From Leucothrix mucor DSM 2157 (lineage in GTDB: Bacteria; Pseudomonadota; Gammaproteobacteria; Thiotrichales; Thiotrichaceae): 64,000 bases of DNA. Location: positions 3,383,501 through 3,447,500 of the forward strand of contig NZ_ATTE01000001.1 in NCBI RefSeq assembly GCF_000419525.1, read 5' to 3'. The notes under the pieces were generated by a model that saw only the letters and a list, made by a program, of their open reading frames with translations, made no database searches and was not told where the DNA came from. Both the position numbers and the translations under genes were made by a program. Of this stretch, positions 43,403-50,839 are shown piece by piece (position 1 is the first letter of the stretch; each line of letters opens with the position of its first letter).

Positions 43403-44423
43403 GCATCACCGGATATTTGCGCATAACAAATTTTTTGATCTCTTCAAGCATTTCTAATTGCTTGTCTTGATCATTTCCACCGAGCACCGTCAAAGCGCGT
43501 AGCATGTCCAGATACTCCGCTTGTCCCGGAGGGGTTACGCCTTTTTCCTTTGCCAAATTACGGTCAGTAACTAATTGCTCTGCTGCTTTTTGCAGTATCA
43601 CATCGCCACATTGCTTGAAGTGAAGCTTGCCTCTTTGTTTTAACAAAGTGATCAACTCATCATCATCTTTTGGAAGATTGAGATTCAGCACCAAACAACG
43701 ACGGACAAAAGCCGGTGGTAGCTCTCGCTCTTCATTCGTCGTGATTATGACCAATGGCGGTACACTGTCTTTGCCACCGATGGTTTTATCCAACCACGGA
43801 ATCTGGATGGCATTATTTCCCAAAATTTCCAACAGGCTATTTGGCAGTTCAGCATTGGCTTTGTCGATTTCATCGATAAGGATTACGCTGCCGTGTTCTT
43901 GCTCCCACCCCTTAGGCTTTTCAGGACTAGTTAGCTGGTATTGGCTGTCGTTGTAAGTTTTTGATGCAGATTTCCAGCACAGCGCCCACCAGAGAACGGC
44001 TGGAGAAATATAACGTTTTGTATCCAGAGCCTCCTTTCGTGCTTCTTCGCTCGTACCTGCCTGTAGCGTTTGTGCTTCTGCCAAGCGCCCTACTGCATCG
44101 AACTTCCAAAGCAAGTCCTGTCCTTCGGTATGAGAGTTGACTACTTCGTAAACGAATAGACGGTTTAGTGCGACTGCGGCAGCGTGGGCTAACTGGCTTT
44201 TACCTGTTCCAGGTTCTCCACGAAGGAGCACTGGGCGGCGTGCAGCTAAGGCAGTTTTTAGTACGTTGATACTGTCTTTATCAAATTGGTGGACTGAGGC
44301 TGACCATGAGCCGTAAGCGGGCAGTGGGAGTTGGCCGTTGTTTCCAAGCTCATCGAGTTCGGCAATATCACCCAGTAGCTTTTCGTTCAGTTTCTCTGGC
44401 AATTGTTGTGTCATATGCATCAA
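43392..44423 (-). CDS. MoxR-type AAA+ ATPase of ternary conflict system
   Basis: This 343-residue AAA+ ATPase has Walker A LLRGEPGTGKSQLAH near residue 70, Walker B VILIDEIDKANAELPNSLLE near 178, sensor 1 in PLVIITTNEERELPP and an arginine finger in AFVRRCLVLNL. It belongs to the MoxR/AAA_5-like group. MoxR proteins commonly work with vWA proteins as chaperone-like switches, and here the vWA-like gene follows with overlap. The upstream trypsin-like gene overlaps by 56 bp. Tight packing suggests stoichiometric expression. Confidence 0.87.
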   Translation of the reverse strand: MMHMTQQLPEKLNEKLLGDIAELDELGNNGQLPLPAYGSWSASVHQFDKDSINVLKTALAARRPVLLRGEPGTGKSQLAHAAAVALNRLFVYEVVNSHTEGQDLLWKFDAVGRLAEAQTLQAGTSEEARKEALDTKRYISPAVLWWALCWKSASKTYNDSQYQLTSPEKPKGWEQEHGSVILIDEIDKANAELPNSLLEILGNNAIQIPWLDKTIGGKDSVPPLVIITTNEERELPPAFVRRCLVLNLNLPKDDDELITLLKQRGKLHFKQCGDVILQKAAEQLVTDRNLAKEKGVTPPGQAEYLDMLRALTVLGGNDQDKQLEMLEEIKKFVMRKYPVMHDE

Positions 44424-46008
44424 CCTTCTCGTAAAAATTATGCAGCTCTATCATCAAATCATAGTCTGAAGTTATGTAAGCTCCGGATTGCATCGCTTTG
44501 TCTAATACGATGATGGGTAACTCGGGGAATATTTCAGTAAAAGCCTGACGATGTTTTTTATCCAATAACGGAGACTCATTTTTATCTCGTGGATTAACAG
44601 AAACCACTAGGTAGCAATTCTTTTTTTCAGGGTTATCTGCGACTAACTCTCGTCGGATATAATTACGCAAATATTCTCTGCTATATTCATCTGGAGAATA
44701 ACGGGGGAAGAAAACACGCCATACTTCTTTCCCAACTTCATCTATCCAGCCATCCTGAAAACCTACTTCCAAGTCGAAGTGCGATACGGCATATTTTCCT
44801 TGTACCATCGGCTTGCTTTTGTGCCTTCGGTAGCTGGGCACTGACTGCATTCTTGCCGCTGAAGCTAGTTCAGCGCAACCAGGTAAATCGTGGGACATAC
44901 GGATATTTAATGTTCCTGAAGTATGTTTAACCCCATCCCGTAATGCTTTGGCAGACTTCTTTTCCAATGAATACAGCGACAGCATAGAAACCAGTCGTTT
45001 AGCATCATCAAGTAATATTTTAGCTGGCCTATACTTTTCAGCACGTTCTAAGGATTTCAACTCACGAGACACAGAGGTGGTAAAATTTCTTAGTAGTTTT
45101 CCAATGTCCTCACGCGTTGTCTCTATAATCAGATGCAATAAATCAGCTTCGATTTGATCTTCCTTCCAGCGCTGCTTTCTTGACCAGTCTTTAAGCAGAG
45201 ATGCTGGCAGCCCTTCCAATAGGCCCTCTAAGTCAAATTTAATATCATCCCAAAATACCTCATCATCAATCTGCTTGAACTCACCATATTGAGCCCTATG
45301 TTTCAGCAATGCTTCTTTGTGTGTTTCGCAGGCATCAACGACTTTGTACATAGGCGTCATATAGACTTTTTTGTACTTAAAGTTTTGTGCGCGCTCACCT
45401 CTCTGACTAATCAGCATACCGATTATTGCCTGTTCATCGTCACTCCAAACAGGTGCACCACTGGCTCCACCAATGGTTTCGTCAATACTTAAATCCAGCT
45501 CGATTAATCCATCAGCACATACAGATTTACTTTCACCCTCGAGAAGGCTTCCCTTCTCAATATGAAAGCCTTTGCATTTCACTTTATGGTCGGCATAAAA
45601 CTCGTGATTGGTTTCATACTTCCAAGTAGACGCCAATGCTTCTGTTTTATTTAAATCCAAAGCTATCAAGGGCTTCAGACTTAGCACCGCGATATCAAAA
45701 ATATCGTTCAGCCCCGCTTGCTTGTCATGTGGGCAGCTGGTTACCAATTCTGCCGTAAACAATTTCCCACACAAATCCTTATTAAAAGGAAAATCAATCA
45801 CTAGTGTTTTTAGTAACCCAGCATCTACAGTATCTGTAGAGCTTTTACCAGAAATACAACTAGTTACCACGTGATTACACGTCACCAACCAAGGGTAGTT
45901 CGTAACAAAACCTGTACCAACCAACTTTCCTCTTTCCGGTTGATCAGCACCTTCTTTGAAACTAGCGAGACTAACCCTTGCTAGCCATTTATTCAGATTT
46001 TCCGACAT
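44368..46008 (-). CDS. Trypsin-like serine protease with large C-terminal domain (ternary system)
   Basis: This 546-residue protein has an N-terminal trypsin-like domain. The catalytic triad reads His46 in VTCNHVV, Asp105 in IFDIAVLSL and Ser183 in GGASGAPVW, all intact. Residues about 215-546 form an uncharacterised region, first helical (LLEGLPASLLKDW, KLLRNFTTSVS), then with a beta-rich end holding VWRVFFPRYSPDE and CYLVVSVNPRDKN. There is no signal peptide, so the protease is cytoplasmic, as in the conflict systems where it is thought to be activated by the MoxR/vWA partners. It overlaps the Trypco1-like gene by 20 bp. Confidence 0.83.
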   Translation of the reverse strand: MSENLNKWLARVSLASFKEGADQPERGKLVGTGFVTNYPWLVTCNHVVTSCISGKSSTDTVDAGLLKTLVIDFPFNKDLCGKLFTAELVTSCPHDKQAGLNDIFDIAVLSLKPLIALDLNKTEALASTWKYETNHEFYADHKVKCKGFHIEKGSLLEGESKSVCADGLIELDLSIDETIGGASGAPVWSDDEQAIIGMLISQRGERAQNFKYKKVYMTPMYKVVDACETHKEALLKHRAQYGEFKQIDDEVFWDDIKFDLEGLLEGLPASLLKDWSRKQRWKEDQIEADLLHLIIETTREDIGKLLRNFTTSVSRELKSLERAEKYRPAKILLDDAKRLVSMLSLYSLEKKSAKALRDGVKHTSGTLNIRMSHDLPGCAELASAARMQSVPSYRRHKSKPMVQGKYAVSHFDLEVGFQDGWIDEVGKEVWRVFFPRYSPDEYSREYLRNYIRRELVADNPEKKNCYLVVSVNPRDKNESPLLDKKHRQAFTEIFPELPIIVLDKAMQSGAYITSDYDLMIELHNFYEKVDAYDTTIARETERKATG

Positions 46009-46327
46009 TCTGAGCTTTTCTCTGCCATTTTAGTTTTATGACCATAGTCGCTTCACTATCTACTGACGCTAGAATTACACCAGCTTTTGCGCCAAGTTTA
46101 ACACCCATTTCTATTTCAACTTCTGAAGGATCGCTTAGATCTTTGAGCATGCCTAGAACTGATTTAGCAACAGGCTTTATGCCTTGAATAGCCTTTTCAA
46201 ATTTACCACCATCAATGGGTTCATCGCTTCCATTGCTAATTTCTTCATCAACATCAGATCCGGTAGACTCAGCTTCTACATAGACTTTTTCGCCTTCAAT
46301 CTCGTATACAACATACTGTTTTGACAT
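45989..46327 (-). CDS. Trypco1-like (CU044_2847 family) small protein
   Basis: This 112-residue protein has, in its second half, the pattern KFEKAIQGIKPVAKSVLGML, then VEIEMGVKLGAKAGVILASV and EATMVIKLKWQRK. This matches the trypsin-co-occurring domain 1 (Trypco1) found in CU044_2847 family proteins. The first half (YVVYEIEGEKVYVEAEST) is a short beta-rich region followed by an acidic stretch. Trypco1 proteins occur next to trypsin-like proteases in conflict systems and probably regulate them. It overlaps the protease gene by 20 bp. Confidence 0.78.
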   Translation of the reverse strand: MSKQYVVYEIEGEKVYVEAESTGSDVDEEISNGSDEPIDGGKFEKAIQGIKPVAKSVLGMLKDLSDPSEVEIEMGVKLGAKAGVILASVDSEATMVIKLKWQRKAQNVGKSE

Positions 46328-46376
46328 AACTTTTTCGATCCTTTAATTAAATAACTATGATAAACGTATTACAGAA

Positions 46377-47186
46377 TTAGCACTCACGGATAAGCCGGAA
46401 TCCGATAGTATCTGATCTAGTCTGAGGGGGTCGGCTAGCACGAAAAGCTGAGCGACATTGCCAGCCACCAGTGAACCACGAACCACCACGTATTAATTTC
46501 CCTTCACTCTTTGCCGACATTAGTGGGGATTTTTTTGGCAATCTCAAATAGTCACCGTACCAATCTTGGCACCATTCACTCACATTCCCATGCATTTGCC
46601 ATAGGCCCCAATCATTTTGGTGAAACGATTTAACATCTACCGTATGTTCTCGGTATTCGCTTATTTCGCCTCCTTTATACGGATAGGTGCCCTCAAAATT
46701 AACCAAATCAGAGTTAATCTGCTCACCCCAACAAAAAGGTGTTTTACTACCTGCTCGACAGGCATATTCCCATTCAGCTTCAGTCGGTAATCGAAGCTTT
46801 AGTTCAGACTTCATATCATTCATTTTGACAATGAATTCTTGGGCGTCATTCCAACTGACGTTCTCAACCGGACGGCTTTCACCTTGAAAACGGCTAGGAT
46901 TATTATTTACTACTTCCATCCAAAGCGCTTGAGTCACAGTAGTATCAGCAATCCAGAATCCTTTGCTTAGGATAACGTTATGCAGTGATTCGTCAGGCCT
47001 CCTATACGTTTCTTTTTGTGGCGACCCCATCAAAAACTCTCCTGGTTCACACCAACGGAATTTCTGCTGTATACCTTTATAAGTAAACGCCATCCACAGG
47101 CCAAACTCATCCTCACCCCAACCGGAAGCCCAGCTTTCAGGGAATTCGTCAGGGTAAATTTTGTGTTGGCGGATGTAGGATTCCAT
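46377..47186 (-). CDS. FGE-sulfatase-like domain protein, first gene of ternary operon
   Basis: This 269-residue paralogue of the protein at 39525-40337 shares near-identical blocks (YPDEFPESWASGWGEDEFGL, then WMAFTYKG; SKGFWIADT; NDWGLWQMHGNV). The active-site region reads IRGGSWFTGGWQCRSAFRAS: the second Cys is kept but the first is Thr. Its C-terminal 40 residues differ most from the other copy. It lies only 49 bp before the Trypco1-like gene in the same orientation, so it is probably the promoter-proximal gene of the six-gene operon. Confidence 0.83.
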   Translation of the reverse strand: MESYIRQHKIYPDEFPESWASGWGEDEFGLWMAFTYKGIQQKFRWCEPGEFLMGSPQKETYRRPDESLHNVILSKGFWIADTTVTQALWMEVVNNNPSRFQGESRPVENVSWNDAQEFIVKMNDMKSELKLRLPTEAEWEYACRAGSKTPFCWGEQINSDLVNFEGTYPYKGGEISEYREHTVDVKSFHQNDWGLWQMHGNVSEWCQDWYGDYLRLPKKSPLMSAKSEGKLIRGGSWFTGGWQCRSAFRASRPPQTRSDTIGFRLIREC

Positions 47187-47281
47187 GGAGTTTCGGCTAC
47201 TTAGACTAGATGCTCAGAATCATAGCACAAGCAACTCCAGTCACTAGTTGGTTTGTCTAATTCCAATCACTAACGTAACCT

Positions 47282-47308
47282 TTACCGACCCCTTACCACT
47301 TCCTTATG
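47282..47308 (+). promoter_or_regulatory. TTACC direct-repeat boxes, cassette 1
   Basis: TTACC at 47282 and 47293 and TTATG at 47304 are exactly 11 bp apart and are followed by ACTGATTTTCAGC. This is an OmpR-type activator site pattern, shared with cassettes 2 and 3 and with the SulP promoter. Confidence 0.6.
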
Positions 47309-47389
47309 ACTGATTTTCAGCTGGCCGCTAATCTACACCCATCGCTACACAATATAGCGGCCACCAATCAAAACCCAGAGGATACGACC

Positions 47390-47764
47390 ATGAAAAACGC
47401 AACTATTATCACAACAACCATCGCCACATTATTAAGCACCGTTATGTTATCTGGAAATGCCGCTGCCGCTCAGCAGTGTGCCGCACGAGTGACCGTCGGC
47501 GGCGTGGCAGCAGCAGGCGCATTTGCCGGAGCCAGAGAACGACGCGCTACTCGTCGCGCCAAGCGGGCTTGGGAAGCTTATATTACCGGTCAGTCTGGCC
47601 CATCGATTCTGTCAAGCTTCACCAGCACCAACCATTCTTCTTTCGGCTTAGGTTCTCGCTTTGCTGATTTGGATAACGCGAAGAATGTGGTGGTTAACTG
47701 TAAAGGTGAAGGCCGAGGCTTAACGCGTTGCACAGTAACGGCGACGCCTTGTACTAAGAAATAA
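47390..47764 (+). CDS. Small secreted cationic Cys-containing protein, copy 1
   Basis: This 124-residue protein has a signal peptide (MKNATIITTTIATLLSTVML, cleavage likely after NAAAA). The mature part of about 97 residues starts QQCAARVTVGGVAAAGAFAG, has an arginine-rich patch (ARERRATRRAKRAW) and ends with Cys in NCKGEG, TRCTVTA and TPCTKK. Four cysteines suggest two disulfides. I recognise no family. ATG at 47390 follows AGAGGA. The GGVAAAGAFAGA stretch may insert into or span a membrane. Paralogues at 48277 and 50840 differ by only a few residues. Confidence 0.75.
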   Translation: MKNATIITTTIATLLSTVMLSGNAAAAQQCAARVTVGGVAAAGAFAGARERRATRRAKRAWEAYITGQSGPSILSSFTSTNHSSFGLGSRFADLDNAKNVVVNCKGEGRGLTRCTVTATPCTKK

Positions 47765-47788
47765 TTTCCGTACCCCGCTTGATCATTC

Positions 47789-47812
47789 AGCCCGCTTCAA
47801 TAGCGGGCTTTC
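47789..47812 (+). terminator. Terminator of cassette 1
   Basis: AGCCCGCT (47789-47796) and AGCGGGCT (47802-47809) pair with a 5-nt loop, followed by TTC only. The stem is strong and the T-tract short; the same element ends each cassette. Confidence 0.75.
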
Positions 47813-47855
47813 CTGTATTTGGGGGATCATTGACAGTGCTTGGAGCTACGACAAA

Positions 47856-48089
47856 TCAGGGGAAAGGATTCGGGCGATTTTCACGCTTAGTTTCGGGAAA
47901 TGGGTTATCCGCCAATTCAAGCTGATGTAGCTCGTTGAAAGCATCACACAGGCTTTTACTGGCAGACTGCTTTTTATGACGGACTAACTCCTGCAGAGCG
48001 AAGTTGACTAGTTCGCGTCTGGTTTTGAGACCTGTCAAAGCAAATGCCTCACTGATAAGCGCCTCATCCAATTCGATATTAACTCGCAT
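47856..48089 (-). CDS. Orphan VapB-type antitoxin
   Basis: This 77-residue protein starts MRVNIELDEALISEAFALTG and continues LKTRRELVNFALQELVRHKK, the pfam09957-like VapB antitoxin pattern. The ATG at 48089 has GGAG 7 bp upstream; a longer start at 48104 is less likely. No VapC follows: the next 90 bp downstream hold only the cassette 1 terminator. It is thus an orphan, lying between cassettes 1 and 2. The C-terminal toxin-binding tail (LADNPFPETKRENRPNPFP) is complete. Confidence 0.8.
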   Translation of the reverse strand: MRVNIELDEALISEAFALTGLKTRRELVNFALQELVRHKKQSASKSLCDAFNELHQLELADNPFPETKRENRPNPFP

Positions 48090-48169
48090 ATTTATACTCC
48101 GCAAAATACCTACCCATCAAGACCATGCAACCTTAACAAGCTCATTCAACTTACCCCAAACCTCAACCT

Positions 48170-48196
48170 TTACCAAACCCTTACCACTTCCTTATG
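48170..48196 (+). promoter_or_regulatory. TTACC direct-repeat boxes, cassette 2
   Basis: TTACC at 48170 and 48181 and TTATG at 48192, exactly 11 bp apart. Sequence is nearly the same as in cassettes 1 and 3. Confidence 0.6.
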
Positions 48197-48276
48197 ACTG
48201 ATTTTCAGCTGGCCGCTAATCTACACCCATCGCTAAACAATATAGCGGCCACTAATCAAACTCAGAGGATACGACC

Positions 48277-48648
48277 ATGAAAAACGCAACCATCATCACA
48301 ATGACTATCGCCACTTTACTAAGCACTGTTATGTTATCTGGAACTGCCGCTGCCGCTCAGCAGTGTGCAGCACGGGTTAGCGTCGGCGGCGTGGCAGCAG
48401 CAGGTGCATTTGCCGGAGCCAGAGAACGACGTGCTACTCGCCGCGCTAAGCGAGCTTGGGAAGCTTATATCACTGGCCAGTCTGGCCCATCGATTTTGTC
48501 GAGCTTCACCAGCACCAACCATTCTTCTTTCGGCTTGGGTTCACGCTTTGCTGATCTGGATAACGCTAAGAATGTGGTGGTTAACTGTAAAGGTGAGGGC
48601 CGTGGTTTAACGCGTTGCACAGTAACGGCGACGCCTTGTACTAAGTAA
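48277..48648 (+). CDS. Small secreted cationic Cys-containing protein, copy 2
   Basis: This 123-residue paralogue of the protein at 47390 has the signal MKNATIITMTIATLLSTVML and a mature region of the same design. It carries the cluster RERRATRRAKRAWEAY and the terminal TPCTK, one Lys shorter. Differences are few (for example SVGGVAAAG for TVGGVAAAG). The unit is followed by the AbiE operator and genes. Conservation of promoter and terminator suggests that all copies are expressed. Confidence 0.75.
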   Translation: MKNATIITMTIATLLSTVMLSGTAAAAQQCAARVSVGGVAAAGAFAGARERRATRRAKRAWEAYITGQSGPSILSSFTSTNHSSFGLGSRFADLDNAKNVVVNCKGEGRGLTRCTVTATPCTK

Positions 48649-48672
48649 GTTTCGTACTTTGCTTGATCACTC

Positions 48673-48696
48673 AGCCCGCTAATACAGCGGGCTTTC
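48673..48696 (+). terminator. Terminator of cassette 2
   Basis: AGCCCGCT (48673-48680) and AGCGGGCT (48686-48693) with a 5-nt loop, followed by TTC. Confidence 0.75.
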
Positions 48697-48756
48697 CTAT
48701 GTTTGGCCACTTAGTGTATTGCCTGCAAAATAAATACTTTTAGCGGGAGCATTCGT

Positions 48757-48807
48757 GTTCATTATTTATCTCTGTTCATTTCTAGTGAACACTGTAAAAT
48801 AATGAAC
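48757..48807 (+). promoter_or_regulatory. AbiE operator: nested inverted repeats
   Basis: GTTCATTATTT (48757-48767) and AAATAATGAAC (48797-48807) form an outer dyad. TGTTCA (48773-48778) and TGAACA (48786-48791) form an inner one. It lies 23 bp before the abiEi ATG, where AbiEi antitoxins bind inverted repeats to repress the operon. A second copy lies at 52586-52653 in front of a VapC fragment. Confidence 0.75.
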
Positions 48808-48829
48808 ATGCAATCTATGAGCTATTCTC

Positions 48830-49891
48830 ATGTACGAAAATGCTTTCTTAGACAAAGTCCTACAGGCGCTTAAAGATAACACTGGCATTACGTCGGAGCT
48901 GCTAGGTGCGGCTAATACACCATACAGTGCTGCGCATCATGACCACGCCATCAGTCTAAGTAAGGGCGATGTGACACAAGCATTCCTTGTTGATATCAAA
49001 CGGCGGCCATCAGTATCGCAACTAACGTTATTACTGAGTAATGATAAAAGCAATTTGGGAGTCCGAAACGATAACAGTGAATGGCACTACAGCGCTAAAA
49101 CGCTGTTAGTCGCTGACTACGTAAATCCTAAGCTTTCACAGTTTTTAAAAGACAATGGCTGTAATTTTGTCGACAGTGCTGGTAATGCCTACCTGAACTT
49201 TGGCTCGGTTTTTGTTTATATAACAGGAAACAAAGCACCAGAAGTACTTACTGAAACAAAGCCCTCAAGAGCATTTCAAAGTACCGGCTTGAAGCTGATA
49301 TTTGCGCTGCTTTGCCATCCCGAAAATATCATTAACCGCAGTTACCGAGACCTGAGTGAAATCAGTGGTGTTTCATTAGGCTCTATCGGTCGGATTATTA
49401 ATGATCTGAAAGCCGCAGGATATCTCTCATCAGGAGAGAATGACCAGCGCAATTGGGCAGATAAAGACGGCCTGATAAAGCGCTGGGTTGTCGCGTATGC
49501 TGAAAATCTCAGACCTAAGCTTGTATTGGGCTACTACAAGTCACTTCAGGAAAACTGGCAGGAAGCGGTTGATATCCAATCTTATGGCGCGTTGTGGGGC
49601 GGTGAAATCGCTGCAGATCATTTAACACGCTATCTTAAGCCCGAGTTTTCTACAATTTATACCCAAGAGAAGCTTGGCAAACTCGTACTAATGAACGGCT
49701 TAAAAGAGGTTCCTGAAAAAAGTAGCGCAAATGTAGAAGTGCTTCAGAAGTTTTGGCATTTTGACAATCCTCAGAATCCGGGCTTGGCCCCTACACTGCT
49801 GGTCTATGCTGATCTGATCGCTTCAGGAAATTCCAGAAATATTGAAACTGCAAACATCATTTATCAGGAGTTTTTAAATGTCAGTGAATAG
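48830..49891 (+). CDS. abiEi: AbiEi-type antitoxin/repressor (type IV TA)
   Basis: This 353-residue protein has a winged HTH in its centre (YRDLSEISGVSLGSIGRIIN, then DLKAAGYLSSG) and a C-terminal AbiEi-like domain (WGGEIAADHLTRYLKPEF). The N-terminal 130 residues (from FLVDIKRRPSVSQLTLLL) resemble the restriction-like fold seen in larger AbiEi relatives. In type IV systems AbiEi represses its operon and blocks AbiEii indirectly. The downstream toxin starts inside its 3' end (14-bp overlap). The nested inverted repeats before it support autoregulation. Confidence 0.82.
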   Translation: MYENAFLDKVLQALKDNTGITSELLGAANTPYSAAHHDHAISLSKGDVTQAFLVDIKRRPSVSQLTLLLSNDKSNLGVRNDNSEWHYSAKTLLVADYVNPKLSQFLKDNGCNFVDSAGNAYLNFGSVFVYITGNKAPEVLTETKPSRAFQSTGLKLIFALLCHPENIINRSYRDLSEISGVSLGSIGRIINDLKAAGYLSSGENDQRNWADKDGLIKRWVVAYAENLRPKLVLGYYKSLQENWQEAVDIQSYGALWGGEIAADHLTRYLKPEFSTIYTQEKLGKLVLMNGLKEVPEKSSANVEVLQKFWHFDNPQNPGLAPTLLVYADLIASGNSRNIETANIIYQEFLNVSE

Positions 49892-50717
49892 TCGTCTGAG
49901 CCCTGACTGGCTGGCAGCGTTGAGCATTATAAAAACTCAGGCCGATAGTCTTGGGATTCCGTTTATGGTCATTGGCGCTTCGGCGAGAGATATACTGCTC
50001 AATTTGTGGAGTATCTCACCAACTCGTGCCACCAGAGATGTTGATTTAGCGATAGAAATCGCAAGCTGGGGGCGCTTTGAGGAATTAAGAAACGCTCTCG
50101 TTGCCACAGGATCTTTTCAATCTAACAATCAACTGCAAAGGCTTACTTTCGAAGGCCATCTACCAATTGATCTGGTGCCTTATGGTGCTATCGAGCGCTC
50201 AAACTCGGAAATATCCTGGCCACCAGATCATGCTGTTCTCATGTCAGTTGCGGGAATGAAAGATGCCTTTGATTCATCGTTAACGCTGCCACTTTCTGAA
50301 TCACCTAACCCGCTGGAAATACATGTCGCTTCTGCTGCTGGTATAGCGTTACTCAAGCTGATTGCATGGGAAGATCGTAAATTGAGTACAACCAAGGATG
50401 CAGAGGATCTGTATTTTCTCCTGCGTCATTACATCGACCTTGGTAATCAGAATCACTTGCAGAGCGATCATGAGGATTTGTTTGAGGACTTTGATAGTGC
50501 GCATGCACGCTTACTTGGTAGAGATCTTTTGGAGATTTGTAGCTCTGAGACTTTGCTTGCTGTTAAGTCAATTTTAGATAGAGAAACGGCTTCCTCAAAT
50601 GAATCGATACTTGTACGAGATATGCTGCCCAGACGCGCGGAATCCGACCAAATTTCACTTTGTAGAAAATGGCTGACGGCCATGTGGGCAGAGATGTTTG
50701 AGATGGACACCTTCTAA
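49878..50717 (+). CDS. abiEii: AbiEii-like nucleotidyltransferase toxin
   Basis: This 279-residue protein has the minimal nucleotidyltransferase core: MVIGASARDILLNLW carries the GxS-like motif, and TRDVDLAIEI the DxD motif that binds metal. LPIDLVPYG gives the third acidic strand and LLKLIAWEDR the usual lysine-rich helix. AbiEii toxins pyrophosphorylate or nucleotidylate targets such as tRNA 3' ends and arrest growth. The gene overlaps abiEi by 14 bp, as in AbiE loci. Similar proteins outside TA pairs exist, but the AbiEi partner makes this call good. Confidence 0.82.
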   Translation: MSVNSRLSPDWLAALSIIKTQADSLGIPFMVIGASARDILLNLWSISPTRATRDVDLAIEIASWGRFEELRNALVATGSFQSNNQLQRLTFEGHLPIDLVPYGAIERSNSEISWPPDHAVLMSVAGMKDAFDSSLTLPLSESPNPLEIHVASAAGIALLKLIAWEDRKLSTTKDAEDLYFLLRHYIDLGNQNHLQSDHEDLFEDFDSAHARLLGRDLLEICSSETLLAVKSILDRETASSNESILVRDMLPRRAESDQISLCRKWLTAMWAEMFEMDTF

Positions 50718-50732
50718 TCCAAAACTCAACCT

Positions 50733-50759
50733 TTACCAAACCCTTACCACTTCCTTATG
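50733..50759 (+). promoter_or_regulatory. TTACC direct-repeat boxes, cassette 3
   Basis: TTACC at 50733 and 50744 and TTATG at 50755, exactly 11 bp apart; same pattern as cassettes 1 and 2. Confidence 0.6.
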
Positions 50760-50839
50760 ACTGATTTTCGGCTGGCCGCTAATCTACACCCATCGCTACA
50801 CAATATAGCGGCCACTAATCAAACTCAGAGGATACGACC

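Larger units (their letters stand above)
47274..47812 (+). repeat. Cassette copy 1 of a triplicated gene unit
   Basis: This unit of about 540 bp comprises 11-bp boxes, a 5' hairpin (TGGCCGCTA at 47322-47330 with TAGCGGCCA at 47355-47363), a 124-residue gene and a terminator. It is nearly identical to the units at about 48162-48696 and 50725-51262. The similarity covers promoter and terminator as well as the gene, so whole units were duplicated. Confidence 0.85.
48162..48696 (+). repeat. Cassette copy 2 of the triplicated unit
   Basis: It has the same boxes, 5' hairpin, gene and terminator order as copies 1 and 3. Homology starts near CTCAACCTTTACC and ends past the terminator at 48673-48693. 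Copy 2 differs from copies 1 and 3 in a few silent and some coding positions, for example a GTAAG end in place of AAGAAATAA. Confidence 0.85.
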
